DNA of 64,000 nt from Microbacterium esteraromaticum (GCF_016907315.1 NZ_JAFBBS010000001.1:3038001-3102000); one strand, 5' to 3'. Numbered from the stretch's first letter, positions 52,959 through 63,354 are shown. Made by a program: numbers and translations. Notes: a model not told the origin generated them from the sequence alone.

Positions 52959-53705
52959 ATGACGACACAGGTCGCCCTCGTCGGCGGTACAGGCTCACTC
53001 GGTCGCATCATCCACGGGGTGATCGACCAGCTCGACGGCTTCGAGGTGCGCTCGGTGCTCGGATCCGCGAGCGATCTCGACGAGATCGACGGTGCGGACC
53101 TGGTCGTCGATGCCTCGACCCCCGCGGTCAGCATCGACGTCGTGCGGGCGGCGATCGAACGGGGGATCAATGTGCTGGTGGGCACCTCGGGGTGGTCGCA
53201 GGAGCGCATCGCGCTGGTCAGGCCGCTGGTCGAGACCGCCGGCACCGGAGCGGTCTTCATTCCGAACTTCTCGCTGGGCTCGGCGCTGGGTTCGGCCCTC
53301 GCCGCAGCAGCTGCGCCGTTCTTCCCAACCGCGGAGATCATCGAGGCACACCACGACCGCAAGATCGATTCGCCCAGCGGCACCGCAGTGCGCACCGCCG
53401 AGCTGATGGTCACCGCGCGGGAGGCGCAGGGCCCGTTCCAGGCTCCCCATGTCGACCAGCGCGCTCGGGGACAGCAGGTCGCCGGCGTGCCCGTGCATTC
53501 GCTGCGTCGTCCCGGAGTGATCGCCAAGCAGGAGGCGATCCTCTCCGGACCGGGGGAGTCGCTCACCATCGTGCACGACACCATCGACCCGGCCGCGGCT
53601 TACGCGCCGGGGATCCGTCTCGCCGTGCCGTTCGCGAGGGATGCGCGCGGTGTCGTCGTCGGCCTCGAGAACCTCGTCGACATCGGCATCCGGACGCGTT
53701 CATGA
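52959..53705 (+). CDS. dapB: 4-hydroxy-tetrahydrodipicolinate reductase
   Basis: This 248-residue NAD(P)H enzyme makes tetrahydrodipicolinate for lysine and meso-diaminopimelate or lysine-type peptidoglycan. GGTGSLGR (about 10-17) binds the nucleotide; EAHHDRKIDSPSGTA holds the catalytic His pair and Lys, and VGTSGW is the other active-site loop. TAGACT (52947-52952) and six bases precede the ATG. dapA is 4.1 kb downstream on the same strand. The stop overlaps the next gene (ATGA). Confidence 0.96.
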   Translation: MTTQVALVGGTGSLGRIIHGVIDQLDGFEVRSVLGSASDLDEIDGADLVVDASTPAVSIDVVRAAIERGINVLVGTSGWSQERIALVRPLVETAGTGAVFIPNFSLGSALGSALAAAAAPFFPTAEIIEAHHDRKIDSPSGTAVRTAELMVTAREAQGPFQAPHVDQRARGQQVAGVPVHSLRRPGVIAKQEAILSGPGESLTIVHDTIDPAAAYAPGIRLAVPFARDARGVVVGLENLVDIGIRTRS

Positions 53706-54145
53706 GTTCGCGCATCGGTGTCGTCGTCATGGGAGCGGCGCTGCTGCTCTATGTGGTGATCGCGGGCTGGCTCGCCGTGATGTTCCTGAAGGTCGCGACT
53801 CCGGTGTCGATAGGCATGGCGATCGCGCTGATCGTGATCGCGCCGATCGGCGCGTGGGCGCTCGTGCGCGAGCTGGCCTTCGGCTTCGCGGCTGATCGGC
53901 TGGGGCGCGCTCTGGATGCCGAAGGAGGGATGCCGGAGGCGCCGGAGCGGGTGACGCCGAGCGGGCGTCTCCTGCGCGACGACGTGGATCCGTTCATCGC
54001 GCGATACAGCTCGGCGGCTGACGCCGAGCCGGGCGATTGGCGGGCGCGCTACCGTCTCGGGGTCGTTCAGGACGCCGCGGGACGGCGAAAGGATGCCAGG
54101 GCCAGTATCCGCGAGGCGATCAGGCTCTCACGCATCCGGCCCTGA
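53702..54145 (+). CDS. Membrane-anchored hypothetical protein downstream of dapB
   Basis: This 147-residue protein overlaps the dapB stop by four bases. Two membrane helices (about 6-28 and 34-56) precede an ~85-residue cytosolic part that ends in a helical repeat-like segment (WRARYRLGVVQDAAGRRKDARASIREAIRLSR) resembling one TPR unit. It is a common actinobacterial neighbour of dapB; the function is unknown. Confidence 0.8.
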   Translation: MSSRIGVVVMGAALLLYVVIAGWLAVMFLKVATPVSIGMAIALIVIAPIGAWALVRELAFGFAADRLGRALDAEGGMPEAPERVTPSGRLLRDDVDPFIARYSSAADAEPGDWRARYRLGVVQDAAGRRKDARASIREAIRLSRIRP

Positions 54146-54157
54146 CATCCGCCGGGG

Positions 54158-54583
54158 TCAGGCGAGGCTCGCCTCGAGGGTGATGTCGATTCCGGCGAGA
54201 GCCTGCGACACCGGGCATCCGGTCTTGGCGCCCTCGGCGATCTCCTGGAACTTCTCCGGGGTGAGGCCGGGAACGGTCGCATTGACGTTCAGGTGGCTGC
54301 CCGTGATGCCGACGCCGGGCTTGAAGGTGACGGACGCGGAGGTGTTGACGCGCTCCGGCGGGGTGCCGTTCTCGGCCAGGGCGTGCGAGAGAGCCATGCT
54401 GAAGCAGGAGGCGTGAGCCGCGGCGATGAGCTCCTCGGGCGTCGTGGTGGAATCGGACCCCTCGCTGCGCGACTTCCAGTCGATGGGGAAGGTGCCGAGG
54501 TTCGAGCTCGAGAAGGCGACGGTGCCCGAGCCCTCCATCAGGGATCCGGTCCAGGTGGTGGCGGCTTCACTGGTGACGGTCAT
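54158..54583 (-). CDS. OsmC family peroxiredoxin
   Basis: This 141-residue protein reduces organic hydroperoxides. The two redox cysteines are Cys60 (AAAHASCFSMAL) and Cys123 (GAKTGCPVSQAL), and the N-terminal TTWTGSLMEGSGTVAFSS and TTPEELIAAAHASC blocks fit OsmC rather than Ohr. ATG 54583 is preferred to an upstream start at 54610. It is the last of three minus-strand genes thioredoxin-DUF4395-OsmC, separated from DUF4395 by 89 bases. Confidence 0.92.
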   Translation of the reverse strand: MTVTSEAATTWTGSLMEGSGTVAFSSSNLGTFPIDWKSRSEGSDSTTTPEELIAAAHASCFSMALSHALAENGTPPERVNTSASVTFKPGVGITGSHLNVNATVPGLTPEKFQEIAEGAKTGCPVSQALAGIDITLEASLA

Positions 54584-54672
54584 TGTTCCTCCGAGAATCG
54601 CTCTTGGCATCGCGTCGCGGGTTCGCGTCGCCTGGCCAGCCTATCCAGAGCCGGCCCGGGTCGGAACAGCGA

Positions 54673-55248
54673 TCAGGCGGCCGCTCCGCTGCGCCCCAGC
54701 ACGCCGGCGCGCTGCAGCAGCAGATACATCTGGCAGCCGAGGCAGAAGCCGAATGCGGCGTTGAGGAAGGCGGCCGTGAACGCGGCTGCTGCGGCGATCG
54801 GAAGGGCCAGGGGAACACCGGCGAGGTGCAGCACCAGGCCGAGGCCCACCACGAACAGGCCGACACCCTGGGCGAAGCGCGGCGGACGCGGGTCCTCGAG
54901 CTCAGCGGGCGGCGCGAGGCGAGGGCGCACGACCGTGCGGAAGAGCACCGCCCACGGCGACGTGGCGGGTGACACCACGCCCCAGACGAAAAGTGCGGCG
55001 ACGATCGACGCCACCACGAAGCCGGGGTCGGCGGCACGTTCGCCGATGGGTGCAGCCGTGATTGCCCACCCGCCGCCCGTGAAGGCGGAGGAGGCGAGCG
55101 GCTGGTAGGCGAACCACCCGAACGAGGCGCTCGAGCTCGCCGCGGCGATCCCGGTGAGGGCCAGGACTGTGGCGGTCAGCAGCAGCGCCGATGTGATCCC
55201 CGCGGCGAACCGGGGGCCTCTGGGGTCGATTCCGTCCGGAGCGGTCAT
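54673..55248 (-). CDS. DUF4395 membrane protein
   Basis: This 191-residue protein has about four to five membrane helices and the FCLGCQ motif typical of DUF4395, whose paired cysteines (C-x2-C) may take part in redox chemistry. The ATG overlaps the thioredoxin stop by four bases, which, with the next gene OsmC, makes a likely electron-relay operon at the membrane. The biochemical function is not established. Confidence 0.88.
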   Translation of the reverse strand: MTAPDGIDPRGPRFAAGITSALLLTATVLALTGIAAASSSASFGWFAYQPLASSAFTGGGWAITAAPIGERAADPGFVVASIVAALFVWGVVSPATSPWAVLFRTVVRPRLAPPAELEDPRPPRFAQGVGLFVVGLGLVLHLAGVPLALPIAAAAAFTAAFLNAAFGFCLGCQMYLLLQRAGVLGRSGAAA

Positions 55249-55670
55249 GCGGTCTCCTGCAGTGCGGGCAGCTCGTTCAGAGCGGCGACGATGTCGTCGC
55301 GGCGGGGCACGCCGACGAAGCGGGCGACGACCCGCGCATCCGGGCCGATGAGCAGGGTCGTGGGGGTGCTCAGCACGCGGTTGTCGGATGCCAGGTCGGC
55401 GCGATGGGTGAGGTCCACCTCGTGCACGTCGACCGCACCTCGCTCGGAGGCCAGCGCGTGCAGCATCCGGCGCACCTGCGGACAGCGCGAGCAGGTCTCT
55501 GTGCTGAAGAGCACGAGTGCCGCGCGATCGCGCAGCAGGCCCAGCCGAGCGACGTCGACGACGCCCGACGCGCGACGGCGGCGGCCGTCCCTGAGCCGCC
55601 ACAGCGCGCCTGCGGCCACCGTGATCACCAGCAGGATGCCGGCGGTGAGCAGAGCGGTCGAGAGGGGCAT
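55245..55670 (-). CDS. Membrane-anchored thioredoxin-family protein
   Basis: This 141-residue protein has one N-terminal membrane helix (about 5-24) and a thioredoxin domain with the active site C60-S-R-C63 in LFSTETCSRCPQV; the cis-proline is in STPTTL. The short basic stretch after the helix suggests the domain lies in the cytosol. TAGCCT and six bases precede ATG 55670 (leaderless). It heads the operon with DUF4395 and OsmC. Confidence 0.9.
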   Translation of the reverse strand: MPLSTALLTAGILLVITVAAGALWRLRDGRRRRASGVVDVARLGLLRDRAALVLFSTETCSRCPQVRRMLHALASERGAVDVHEVDLTHRADLASDNRVLSTPTTLLIGPDARVVARFVGVPRRDDIVAALNELPALQETA

Positions 55671-55738
55671 GCGTCGAGGCTACGCCGAACGACGTCGACT
55701 CCGCCGAGTGTGACATCCGGTGACGTATCGTTGCAGGC

Positions 55739-56548
55739 ATGAGTGCAGTCGTACCCACGCCTTATGAAGACCTGCTCCGCGATGTGCTGGAGTCCGGCAC
55801 TCACAAGGACGACCGCACCGGCACTGGCACCACGAGCGTGTTCGGCCGACAGATCCGGTTCGACCTCTCGAAGGGCTTCCCGCTCATCACGACCAAGCGG
55901 GTGCACTTCAAGTCGATCGCATACGAGCTGCTGTGGTTCCTGCGTGGTGATTCGAACGTGCGATGGCTGCAGGAGAACGGCGTCACGATCTGGGACGAGT
56001 GGGCGGATGCCGAAGGCGACCTCGGCCCCGTGTACGGCGTGCAGTGGCGGTCGTGGCCCACGCCCGACGGCGGCCATATCGACCAGCTGTCCGAGGTCAT
56101 CGAGCAGATCAAGGCGACGCCGGACTCGCGTCGGCTGATCGTGTCGGCGTGGAATCCCGCCGACATCCCCGATATGGCGCTCGCCCCCTGCCACGCGATG
56201 TTCCAGTTCTACGTCGCCGACGGCCGGCTCTCGTGCCAGCTGTACCAGCGCAGCGCCGATCTCTTCCTCGGGGTGCCTTTCAACATCGCCTCATACGCAC
56301 TGCTGACTCTGATGGTCGCGCAGCAGACAGGGCTGGAGCCCGGTGACTTCGTCTGGACGGGCGGCGACTGCCACATCTACGACAACCACGTCGAACAGGT
56401 GCGAGAGCAGCTCACCCGCGAGCCGTATCCGTACCCCACGCTGTCTATCGTCCGCACCCCTTCGTCCATCCTCGACTACCGGTACGACGACTTCGTCGTC
56501 GAGGGCTACCAGCACCACCCGGCCATCCGCGCGGCGGTGGCCGTATGA
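55739..56548 (+). CDS. thyA: Thymidylate synthase ThyA
   Basis: This 269-residue enzyme methylates dUMP with methylene-tetrahydrofolate. The nucleophile is Cys151 in [22 protein letters not shown] binds phosphate, and [14 protein letters not shown] and the [19 protein letters not shown] block are intact. TATCGT and seven bases precede the ATG. Its stop overlaps the folA start by four bases, coupling dihydrofolate production to its recycling. Confidence 0.97.
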   Translation: MSAVVPTPYEDLLRDVLESGTHKDDRTGTGTTSVFGRQIRFDLSKGFPLITTKRVHFKSIAYELLWFLRGDSNVRWLQENGVTIWDEWADAEGDLGPVYGVQWRSWPTPDGGHIDQLSEVIEQIKATPDSRRLIVSAWNPADIPDMALAPCHAMFQFYVADGRLSCQLYQRSADLFLGVPFNIASYALLTLMVAQQTGLEPGDFVWTGGDCHIYDNHVEQVREQLTREPYPYPTLSIVRTPSSILDYRYDDFVVEGYQHHPAIRAAVAV

Positions 56549-57021
56549 CCTGGGCGGGCCTGATCTGGGCTCAGTCGAAGAACGGCGTGATCGGTGCCGG
56601 AGGAGGGATGCCCTGGCACGTCCCCGAGGATCTCGCGCACTTCAAGGAGGTCACGCTCGGAGCGCCCGTGGTCATGGGCCGGCGCACCTGGGACTCGCTG
56701 CCCGAGCGGTTCCGGCCGCTGCCGGACCGCGAGAACATCGTCATCACGCGCAGCCAGGGCTGGAGCGCAGACGGTGCGCGTCGCGCGTCGGGCGTGGAGG
56801 ACGCGGTTCGGGGCCTGGAGCGGGTCTGGATCATCGGGGGAGCGGAGATCTTCCGCCAGGTGATCGGCGATGCCGACCGCCTCGAGATCACCGAGCTTGA
56901 CCTCGAGGTCGACGGTGATGCGTTCGCGCCGCCGATCGACGACTGGCGTCTCGTCGACGAGGGGAAGTGGCAGACGTCCCGCACGGGCATCCGGTACCGC
57001 TTCCTGGGGTACGAGCGCTGA
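56545..57021 (+). CDS. folA: Dihydrofolate reductase
   Basis: This 158-residue enzyme reduces dihydrofolate to tetrahydrofolate. [21 protein letters not shown] holds the substrate-binding acid, [12 protein letters not shown] the NADPH site, and [13 protein letters not shown] the second nucleotide block. It is coupled to thyA by ATGA. The next gene's ATG shares the last base of its stop (TGATG). Confidence 0.95.
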   Translation: MTWAGLIWAQSKNGVIGAGGGMPWHVPEDLAHFKEVTLGAPVVMGRRTWDSLPERFRPLPDRENIVITRSQGWSADGARRASGVEDAVRGLERVWIIGGAEIFRQVIGDADRLEITELDLEVDGDAFAPPIDDWRLVDEGKWQTSRTGIRYRFLGYER

Positions 57022-57782
57022 TGCCCACCGCGCTCATCACGGGAGCCAGCGCCGGACTCGGCGCCGAGTTCGCACGTCAGCTCGCAGCCCGCCAGGCCGA
57101 CCTGGTGCTCGTCGCACGCACCGCAGACGCTCTCGAGTCGCTGGCGCAGCGGCTGCGCGACGAGCACGGCGTTCACGTCGAGGTCATCACCGCCGATCTC
57201 GCCGTCGAGGCGGAGGTGCAGCGCGTCGCCGATCGGCTCTCCGATCCCGCGGCCCCGATCGATCTGCTCGTGAACAACGCGGGCTTCGGTCTGCCGCTGC
57301 AGTTCGCCGACAATGACATCGATGACGAGGTGCGCCACCTGCGTGTGCACGTCGAGGCGTCGATGCGCCTCATGCACGCCGCCCTCCGCAGCATGCGCGG
57401 CCGCGGAGGTCGGATCATCAACGTCGCCTCTGTCGCCGGTTTCATCTCGCGGTCCACGTACTCGGCGTGCAAGTCGTGGCTCATCGGCTTCAGCCGCTGG
57501 GCCAACGCGGAATATGGCAGGGAGGGCGTCAGCGTCACCGCGCTCTGCCCTGGATTCACGCACACGAGCTTCCACGAGCGCATGGGCCTTGCGCCCGGCC
57601 AGGAGGGCGTGCCCGCGGTGCTGTGGCTCGACGCTGCCCGCGTCGTCCGCGTCGGGCTGCGCGACGCCTCGCTCGGCCGGGCCGTCTCGGTCCCGTCGAT
57701 CAGGTACATGCTCATCGTCGCGCTCGCGCGGGTGCTTCCGAGCGGGCTCACCTCGGGCGTCGCCCGCCGCGGTCGCGTGTGA
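57021..57782 (+). CDS. Short-chain dehydrogenase/reductase (SDR)
   Basis: This 253-residue SDR has TGASAGLGAEF as its cofactor loop, NNAGFG, and the catalytic Ser...Tyr-x3-Lys (ISRSTYSACKSW). The pattern is that of the classical DltE/YqjQ-like SDRs; the substrate is unknown. ATG 57021 shares one base with the folA stop. It is not part of folate metabolism by sequence, only by position. Confidence 0.9.
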   Translation: MPTALITGASAGLGAEFARQLAARQADLVLVARTADALESLAQRLRDEHGVHVEVITADLAVEAEVQRVADRLSDPAAPIDLLVNNAGFGLPLQFADNDIDDEVRHLRVHVEASMRLMHAALRSMRGRGGRIINVASVAGFISRSTYSACKSWLIGFSRWANAEYGREGVSVTALCPGFTHTSFHERMGLAPGQEGVPAVLWLDAARVVRVGLRDASLGRAVSVPSIRYMLIVALARVLPSGLTSGVARRGRV

Positions 57783-57825
57783 CGCACCGTCCCGATCCTC
57801 GGCCCCGAAACGCTACGCTGAGAGG

Positions 57826-58803
57826 ATGACGCACGCGGACAACCCCTTCGGGCAGGTACTCGTCGCACTCGTGACGCCGATGACCGCCGACGGCGAGGTC
57901 GACTGGCCCGCCACCGAGCGGCACATGGACCGCGTCATCGCCGATGGAGCAGACGGCATCGTGGTCACCGGCACCACGGGTGAGACCTCCACCCTCACCG
58001 ACGATGAGAAGATCCGCCTGGTCGAGGTCGGCAAGGACGTCTCGGCCGGCCGGGCCAAGATCATCACCGGCGGCGGATCCAATGAGACCGCGCACGCGAT
58101 CGAGCTGTACAAGGCGAGTGAGAAGGCCGGCGCAGACGGCATCATGATCGTCACGCCGTACTACAACAAGCCCACACAGGCGGGCATCCTGACCCACTTC
58201 CGGCTCGTGGCAGATGCGACGGACCTGCCTGTCATCCTCTACGACATCCCCGGCCGCACCGGTGTGCCGATCAAGTACGAGACGATCCTGCGCCTCGCCA
58301 AGCACCCCAACATCCTCGCCGTCAAAGATGCCAAGGGTGACTTCAGCGAGGTCAGCCGCGTGCTGAACCAGACCGACCTGATGTACTTCTCGGGCGATGA
58401 CGCGAACGTCCTCCCGCACCTGTCGATCGGCGCCACGGGAATGATCGGCGTCACCGCGAACATCACCTCCGCTCCGTACCGCACCATCGTCGACGCGGTG
58501 AACCGCGGCGACCTCGCCACCGCCACGGCTGAGCACAAGCGTCTCGAACCGCTCGTGCGCGCGGCGATGACGCACGTGCCGGGCACGGTCGCGGCCAAGT
58601 ACATCCTGCACGGTCTGGGGCGCATCACCAGCCCCCGCGTGCGCCTGCCTCTGGTCGGCCCGGAGGAGTGGGAGGCCGCCCTCATCGAGGACGAGCTCGC
58701 GCTCGTCAAGGACGTCGCAGGAGCCGACTTCTCGAACTTCCGCCCTGACCGCAATGCGGCCGCGGGCGGAGCACTGCCCAAGGTGCACGGCACCACACGA
58801 TGA
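57826..58803 (+). CDS. dapA: 4-hydroxy-tetrahydrodipicolinate synthase
   Basis: This 325-residue enzyme condenses pyruvate and aspartate semialdehyde. The Schiff-base lysine is Lys167 in ILAVKDAKGD; Tyr139 (ILYDIPGRTG) and Tyr113 (VTPYYNKP) complete the proton relay, and TGTTGE starts the active site. TACGCT (57814-57819) and six bases precede ATG 57826 (leaderless; AGAGG also lies in the spacer). The frame is open further upstream because of the GC bias. rnj follows by 60 bases. Confidence 0.96.
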   Translation: MTHADNPFGQVLVALVTPMTADGEVDWPATERHMDRVIADGADGIVVTGTTGETSTLTDDEKIRLVEVGKDVSAGRAKIITGGGSNETAHAIELYKASEKAGADGIMIVTPYYNKPTQAGILTHFRLVADATDLPVILYDIPGRTGVPIKYETILRLAKHPNILAVKDAKGDFSEVSRVLNQTDLMYFSGDDANVLPHLSIGATGMIGVTANITSAPYRTIVDAVNRGDLATATAEHKRLEPLVRAAMTHVPGTVAAKYILHGLGRITSPRVRLPLVGPEEWEAALIEDELALVKDVAGADFSNFRPDRNAAAGGALPKVHGTTR

Positions 58804-58863
58804 GCGCGTCCTCGCGCTGACAACGACATGACCGGGCACCGCGTGCCCGCCTGAGGAGACTGA

Positions 58864-60540
58864 ATGTCCTTCCCCCTCGCCGAACCCGAACCGCTCGCAC
58901 ATGGAACGCTGCGGGTCACCCCGCTGGGCGGTCTGGGCGAGGTCGGTCGCAACATGACCGTCTTCGAGTACGAGGGCAAGATCCTCATCGTCGACTGCGG
59001 CGTGCTCTTCCCCGAGGAGCACCAGCCGGGCGTCGACCTGATCCTGCCGGACTTCGAGCCCATCAAGCACCGTCTCGATGACGTGGTCGGTGTCGTGCTG
59101 ACCCACGGTCACGAAGACCACATCGGCGCCGTGCCCTACCTCCTGCGCCTGAAGCAGGACATCCCCCTGATCGGCTCCGGCCTCACTCTTGCGCTCGTCG
59201 AGGCGAAGCTCAAGGAGCATCGCATCAAGCCCTTCACGCTCACGGTGAAGGAAGGGCAGGAGGAGAGGGTCGGACCGTTCGACCTCGAGTTCGTCGCGGT
59301 CAACCACTCGATCCCGGATGCCCTGGCCGTCGCGATCCGCACCCCCGCCGGACTGGCGCTGGCCACCGGCGACTTCAAGATGGATCAGCTGCCGCTCGAC
59401 GGGCGCATCACCGATCTGCGCGCCTTCGCCCGCCTGGGCGAGGAGGGAGTCGACCTGTTCCTCGTCGACTCCACCAACGCCGACGTCCCGGGCTTCACGC
59501 CCACCGAGCGCTCGATCGGACCGGTGCTCGAGCAGGTCATCGGCAAGGCGCGTCGCCGCGTGATCGTGGCCAGCTTCTCGAGCCATGTGCACCGCGTGCA
59601 GCAGGTCATCGACGCTGCGCACGCGCACGGTCGTCGTGTCGCCTTCCTCGGTCGCAGCATGGTGCGCAACATGACCATCGCCGAGCAGCTGGGCTACCTC
59701 AAGGTGCCTGCGAACGTGCTGATCGACTACAAGAAGGCTCGCGATCTGCCCGACGACAAGATCGTGTACATGTCGACCGGGTCGCAGGGCGAGCCGATGG
59801 CGGTGCTCAGCCGCATGGCGAACCTCGACCACGCGATCGAGCCGGGCGAGGGCGACACCGTCATCCTCGCGTCGAGCCTGATCCCCGGAAACGAGAACGC
59901 CGTCTACCGCGTGATCGACGGGCTCACCAAGCTCGGCGCCGACGTCGTGCACAAGGCCAACGCCCAGGTGCACGTCTCCGGCCACGCCGCCGCGGGCGAG
60001 CTGATCTACTGCTACAACATCCTCAAGCCCAAGAACGTCCTGCCCGTGCACGGCGAGTACCGCCATCTCATCGCGAACGCGAAGCTGGCGCAGGCCACGG
60101 GCATCCCCGAAGAGCGCACGATCGTCGGCGGCAACGGCACGATCATCGACCTGCGCGACGGCGAGGCCCGCGTGGCAGGACAGCTCGACATCGGATTCGT
60201 GTACGTCGACGGCTCCACTGTCGGCGGCATCACCGACGCCGACCTCAAGGATCGCCGGATCCTCGGCGAAGAGGGCTTCGTGTCGATCATCGTCGTGGTC
60301 GACTCGTCGACCGGGCGGATCGTCTCGGGTCCGGAGATCCACGCGCGCGGCGTCGCCGAGGACGACCGTGTCTTCGACGACATCACTCCGAAGATCGTGG
60401 CGGCGCTGGAAGAGGCTGCCCGCAACGGCGTGCGTGACAACCACGCGCTGTCGCAGATCATCCGCCGCACCATCGGACGCTGGGTCAACCAGAAGCTGCG
60501 CCGTCGTCCGATGATCGTGCCGCTCGTCATTGAGGCCTGA
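58864..60540 (+). CDS. rnj: Ribonuclease J
   Basis: This 558-residue metallo-beta-lactamase/beta-CASP RNase has both endonuclease and 5'-exonuclease activity in family members. The zinc motif is HGHEDHIGA (81-89); later motifs are VAVNHSIPD, ATGDFKMD, VSGHAAAGEL and VHGEYRH. The C-terminal domain (about 460-558) is complete. The dapA-rnj neighbourhood is conserved in actinobacteria. GAGGAGAC precedes the ATG. Confidence 0.96.
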   Translation: MSFPLAEPEPLAHGTLRVTPLGGLGEVGRNMTVFEYEGKILIVDCGVLFPEEHQPGVDLILPDFEPIKHRLDDVVGVVLTHGHEDHIGAVPYLLRLKQDIPLIGSGLTLALVEAKLKEHRIKPFTLTVKEGQEERVGPFDLEFVAVNHSIPDALAVAIRTPAGLALATGDFKMDQLPLDGRITDLRAFARLGEEGVDLFLVDSTNADVPGFTPTERSIGPVLEQVIGKARRRVIVASFSSHVHRVQQVIDAAHAHGRRVAFLGRSMVRNMTIAEQLGYLKVPANVLIDYKKARDLPDDKIVYMSTGSQGEPMAVLSRMANLDHAIEPGEGDTVILASSLIPGNENAVYRVIDGLTKLGADVVHKANAQVHVSGHAAAGELIYCYNILKPKNVLPVHGEYRHLIANAKLAQATGIPEERTIVGGNGTIIDLRDGEARVAGQLDIGFVYVDGSTVGGITDADLKDRRILGEEGFVSIIVVVDSSTGRIVSGPEIHARGVAEDDRVFDDITPKIVAALEEAARNGVRDNHALSQIIRRTIGRWVNQKLRRRPMIVPLVIEA

Positions 60541-60600
60541 TCCCCGGCAACCCCGCGTCATTGCGGGCCGATGACGCTCATCGGACGTACCGTGTAAGAC

Positions 60601-63354
60601 ATGGCCAGGAGCACCACCAAGTCCGAGCGCGCGTCCGAGAGCGCGACCTCGCCGCGCCCGAAGCGGCAGACAGCCGCTCGATCGAGCGCGAAAGCCGCTC
60701 CTGCACCGAAGAAGTACATCGATGAGGCCGAGCGCGAGCCGCTCGGCGTGCGCGTCTGGCTGGGTCTGGCTCACGGCGTGGGCGGTCTGTTCCGCGCATT
60801 CGGACCCGAGAACCTCGAGAAGGACCAGCGTCGCGACGGCTTCCCCCTGCTGCTCGTGCTGTTCGCGATCATCGGCGGCGTCGTCGAGTGGTTCTTCATC
60901 GGCAACGAGGTCGCGCAGAACATCAGCGCGTTCACGTGGGGCCTGCTGGTCGGCCGCGTGGCGTTCGTCCTGCCCGTGCTCCTCCTGCTGCTGGCAGGCT
61001 GGCTCTTCCGGCATCCGTCGTCGGTGCACGACAACGGACGTATCGGCATCGGCTTCGGACTCTTCGTGCTCTCGATCGCGGGCATCCTGCACGTGGCTTC
61101 GGGAACAGCGGGTGCGACGGGGGCGGTGGTCCGCCCGCAGCCCCGCGACGGGATGCCCGAGCTCAGCGCCGCCGGTGGTCTCTTCGGCTGGATGCTCGGG
61201 GAGCCCCTCGCATTCCTCACTTCGGCGGTCGCCTTCATCATCCTCGGGCTCCTGGCCGGGCTCAGCATCCTGATCCTCACCAAGACCCCGCCCAACCGGA
61301 TCGGCGAGCGACTCGGAGACCTCTACGCCTGGATGTTCGGCGCCGAGCGCCCGATGCGCCAGGCTGACGCCGACGCTGCTGCGACCGACGACGAAGACGG
61401 TGACGCCCTGCCCTGGTGGCGCCGTAACAAGAGCGGGCGCGAGGAGACTCCCGACGACGGGGTCGACTCGCAGGCGATCACCGCGCTGTTCGACGAGCCC
61501 GCCCAGAAGACCGCGTACGACCAGGCCGTCATCGTCGACGACGAACCGGCCGCACACGGCGGGGCCGACGCGGCGACCGAGGTGCTCTCGGACGTCAGCG
61601 CCCTCACCGGCCTGCTCGGTGAGCAGAACACCACGGCTCTCCTCGACGACGCCGGTTCGACGGGTGAGCTGCCGGGCCTCGACGGATTCGGCACCGAGGG
61701 TCCGGGGGAGAAGGGCATGCAGGCACCGGCCGCGCCCTACGTCCTCCCTTCCACGGCCGTGCTCAAGTCCGGACCGCCCCCGGTCGTGCGCTCGGATGCC
61801 ACCGATCGCACGATCGAGCAGATCACCAGCGTGCTGGAGCAGTTCAAGGTCGATGCGAAGGTCACCGGCTTCTCGCGCGGACCGACGGTCACGCAGTACG
61901 AGGTCGAGGTCGGCCACGGCGTCAAGGTCGAGAAGATCCTGCAGCTGAGCAACAACTTCGCCTACGCCGTCGCATCCAACGACGTGCGCATCCTCTCGCC
62001 CATTCCGGGCAAGAGCGCCATCGGAATCGAGATCCCCAACGTCGACAAGGAGACGGTCGCGCTGGGCGATGTGCTGCGCTCGACTGCGGCGCAGAAGAGC
62101 ACGCACCCGCTCACCATCGGCGTTGGCAAGGACGTGGGCGGCAACATCGTCGTCGCCAACCTCGCGAAGATGCCGCACCTGCTGGTCGCCGGTTCCACGG
62201 GTTCCGGTAAGTCCAGCTTCGTGAACTCGATGATCACGAGTCTGCTCATGCGCGCGCGCCCGGCCGACGTCCGCATGGTGCTGATCGACCCCAAGCGAGT
62301 GGAGCTCACCAGCTACGCCGGCGTGCCGCACCTGATCACTCCCATCATCACGAACCCGAAGAAGGCGGCCGAGGCGCTGCAGTGGGTCGTGAAAGAGATG
62401 GACATGCGGTACGACGATCTCGCGTCGTTCGGGTACCGCCACATCGATGACTTCAACAAGGCGGTCCGCGCCGGTGAGGTGCAGGTGCCGCCCGGCAGCG
62501 AACGCGTCCTCAAGCCCTACCCGTACCTGCTGGTCGTGGTCGACGAGCTCGCGGACCTGATGATGGTGGCCCCGCGCGACGTCGAGGATTCGATCGTCCG
62601 CATCACACAGCTCGCCCGCGCCTCCGGCATCCACCTCGTGCTCGCCACGCAACGTCCGAGCGTCGATGTCGTGACCGGCCTGATCAAGGCCAATGTGCCT
62701 TCGCGACTCGCGTTCGCTGTGACGAGCGTCACCGACAGCCGCGTGATCCTCGACGCACCGGGCGCCGACAAGCTGATCGGCCAGGGTGACGCGCTCTTCT
62801 CGCCGATGGGATCTTCGAAGCCATTCCGCCTTCAGGGCGCCTGGGTCGACGAAGCCGAGATCTCCGCGGTCGTCAAGCACGTCACGCAGCAGGCGCGGCC
62901 CGAGTACCGGCCCGACGTGCAGGAGTCGGCGGAAGCGCGCAAGAAGGAGGTCGACGAGGATATCGGCGACGACCTCGAGCTGCTTCTCGCGGCCGCAGAG
63001 CTGATCGTGTCGTCGCAGTTCGGCTCGACCTCGATGCTCCAGCGCAAGCTGCGCGTCGGCTTCGCGAAGGCCGGGCGCCTCATGGACCTTCTCGAGTCGC
63101 GCGAGATCGTCGGGCCTTCCGAGGGCTCGAAGGCCCGCGACGTGCTCGTGACCTCCGAGCAGCTGCCTGGCGTGCTCGCGAAGCTGCGCGGAGAAGATGC
63201 ACCAGCACCTGCGTCCGCCCCGAGCGCTCCGTCGCCGGCACCCGCAGATCCGTACGGCGGAGACCCCGTCGCCCAGCAGTTCCAGGGGCTGCCCGTCGTC
63301 GAGAGCGACGACGACGGCGATGAGGACGCCTGGGGCCTCACGGGGCGCGACTGA
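60601..63354 (+). CDS. ftsK: DNA translocase FtsK
   Basis: This 917-residue septal motor moves chromosome DNA during division. Four membrane helices lie at about 75-225; a ~150-residue acidic linker is shorter than in E. coli. The motor has Walker A GSTGSGKS (531-538), Walker [15 protein letters not shown], and [23 protein letters not shown]. The C-terminal gamma winged helix ([39 protein letters not shown]) reads the polar KOPS-type sequences. TACCGT and seven bases precede the ATG. The stop overlaps pgsA (ATGG; A is shared with TGA). Confidence 0.96.
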   Translation: MARSTTKSERASESATSPRPKRQTAARSSAKAAPAPKKYIDEAEREPLGVRVWLGLAHGVGGLFRAFGPENLEKDQRRDGFPLLLVLFAIIGGVVEWFFIGNEVAQNISAFTWGLLVGRVAFVLPVLLLLLAGWLFRHPSSVHDNGRIGIGFGLFVLSIAGILHVASGTAGATGAVVRPQPRDGMPELSAAGGLFGWMLGEPLAFLTSAVAFIILGLLAGLSILILTKTPPNRIGERLGDLYAWMFGAERPMRQADADAAATDDEDGDALPWWRRNKSGREETPDDGVDSQAITALFDEPAQKTAYDQAVIVDDEPAAHGGADAATEVLSDVSALTGLLGEQNTTALLDDAGSTGELPGLDGFGTEGPGEKGMQAPAAPYVLPSTAVLKSGPPPVVRSDATDRTIEQITSVLEQFKVDAKVTGFSRGPTVTQYEVEVGHGVKVEKILQLSNNFAYAVASNDVRILSPIPGKSAIGIEIPNVDKETVALGDVLRSTAAQKSTHPLTIGVGKDVGGNIVVANLAKMPHLLVAGSTGSGKSSFVNSMITSLLMRARPADVRMVLIDPKRVELTSYAGVPHLITPIITNPKKAAEALQWVVKEMDMRYDDLASFGYRHIDDFNKAVRAGEVQVPPGSERVLKPYPYLLVVVDELADLMMVAPRDVEDSIVRITQLARASGIHLVLATQRPSVDVVTGLIKANVPSRLAFAVTSVTDSRVILDAPGADKLIGQGDALFSPMGSSKPFRLQGAWVDEAEISAVVKHVTQQARPEYRPDVQESAEARKKEVDEDIGDDLELLLAAAELIVSSQFGSTSMLQRKLRVGFAKAGRLMDLLESREIVGPSEGSKARDVLVTSEQLPGVLAKLRGEDAPAPASAPSAPSPAPADPYGGDPVAQQFQGLPVVESDDDGDEDAWGLTGRD

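Noticed and set aside
57748..62880. Minus-strand open frame of 1710 codons across dapA, rnj and ftsK
   Set aside because: It is the antisense of three certain genes; GC bias at third positions keeps the opposite frame open. The translation is low in hydrophobic order and matches nothing.
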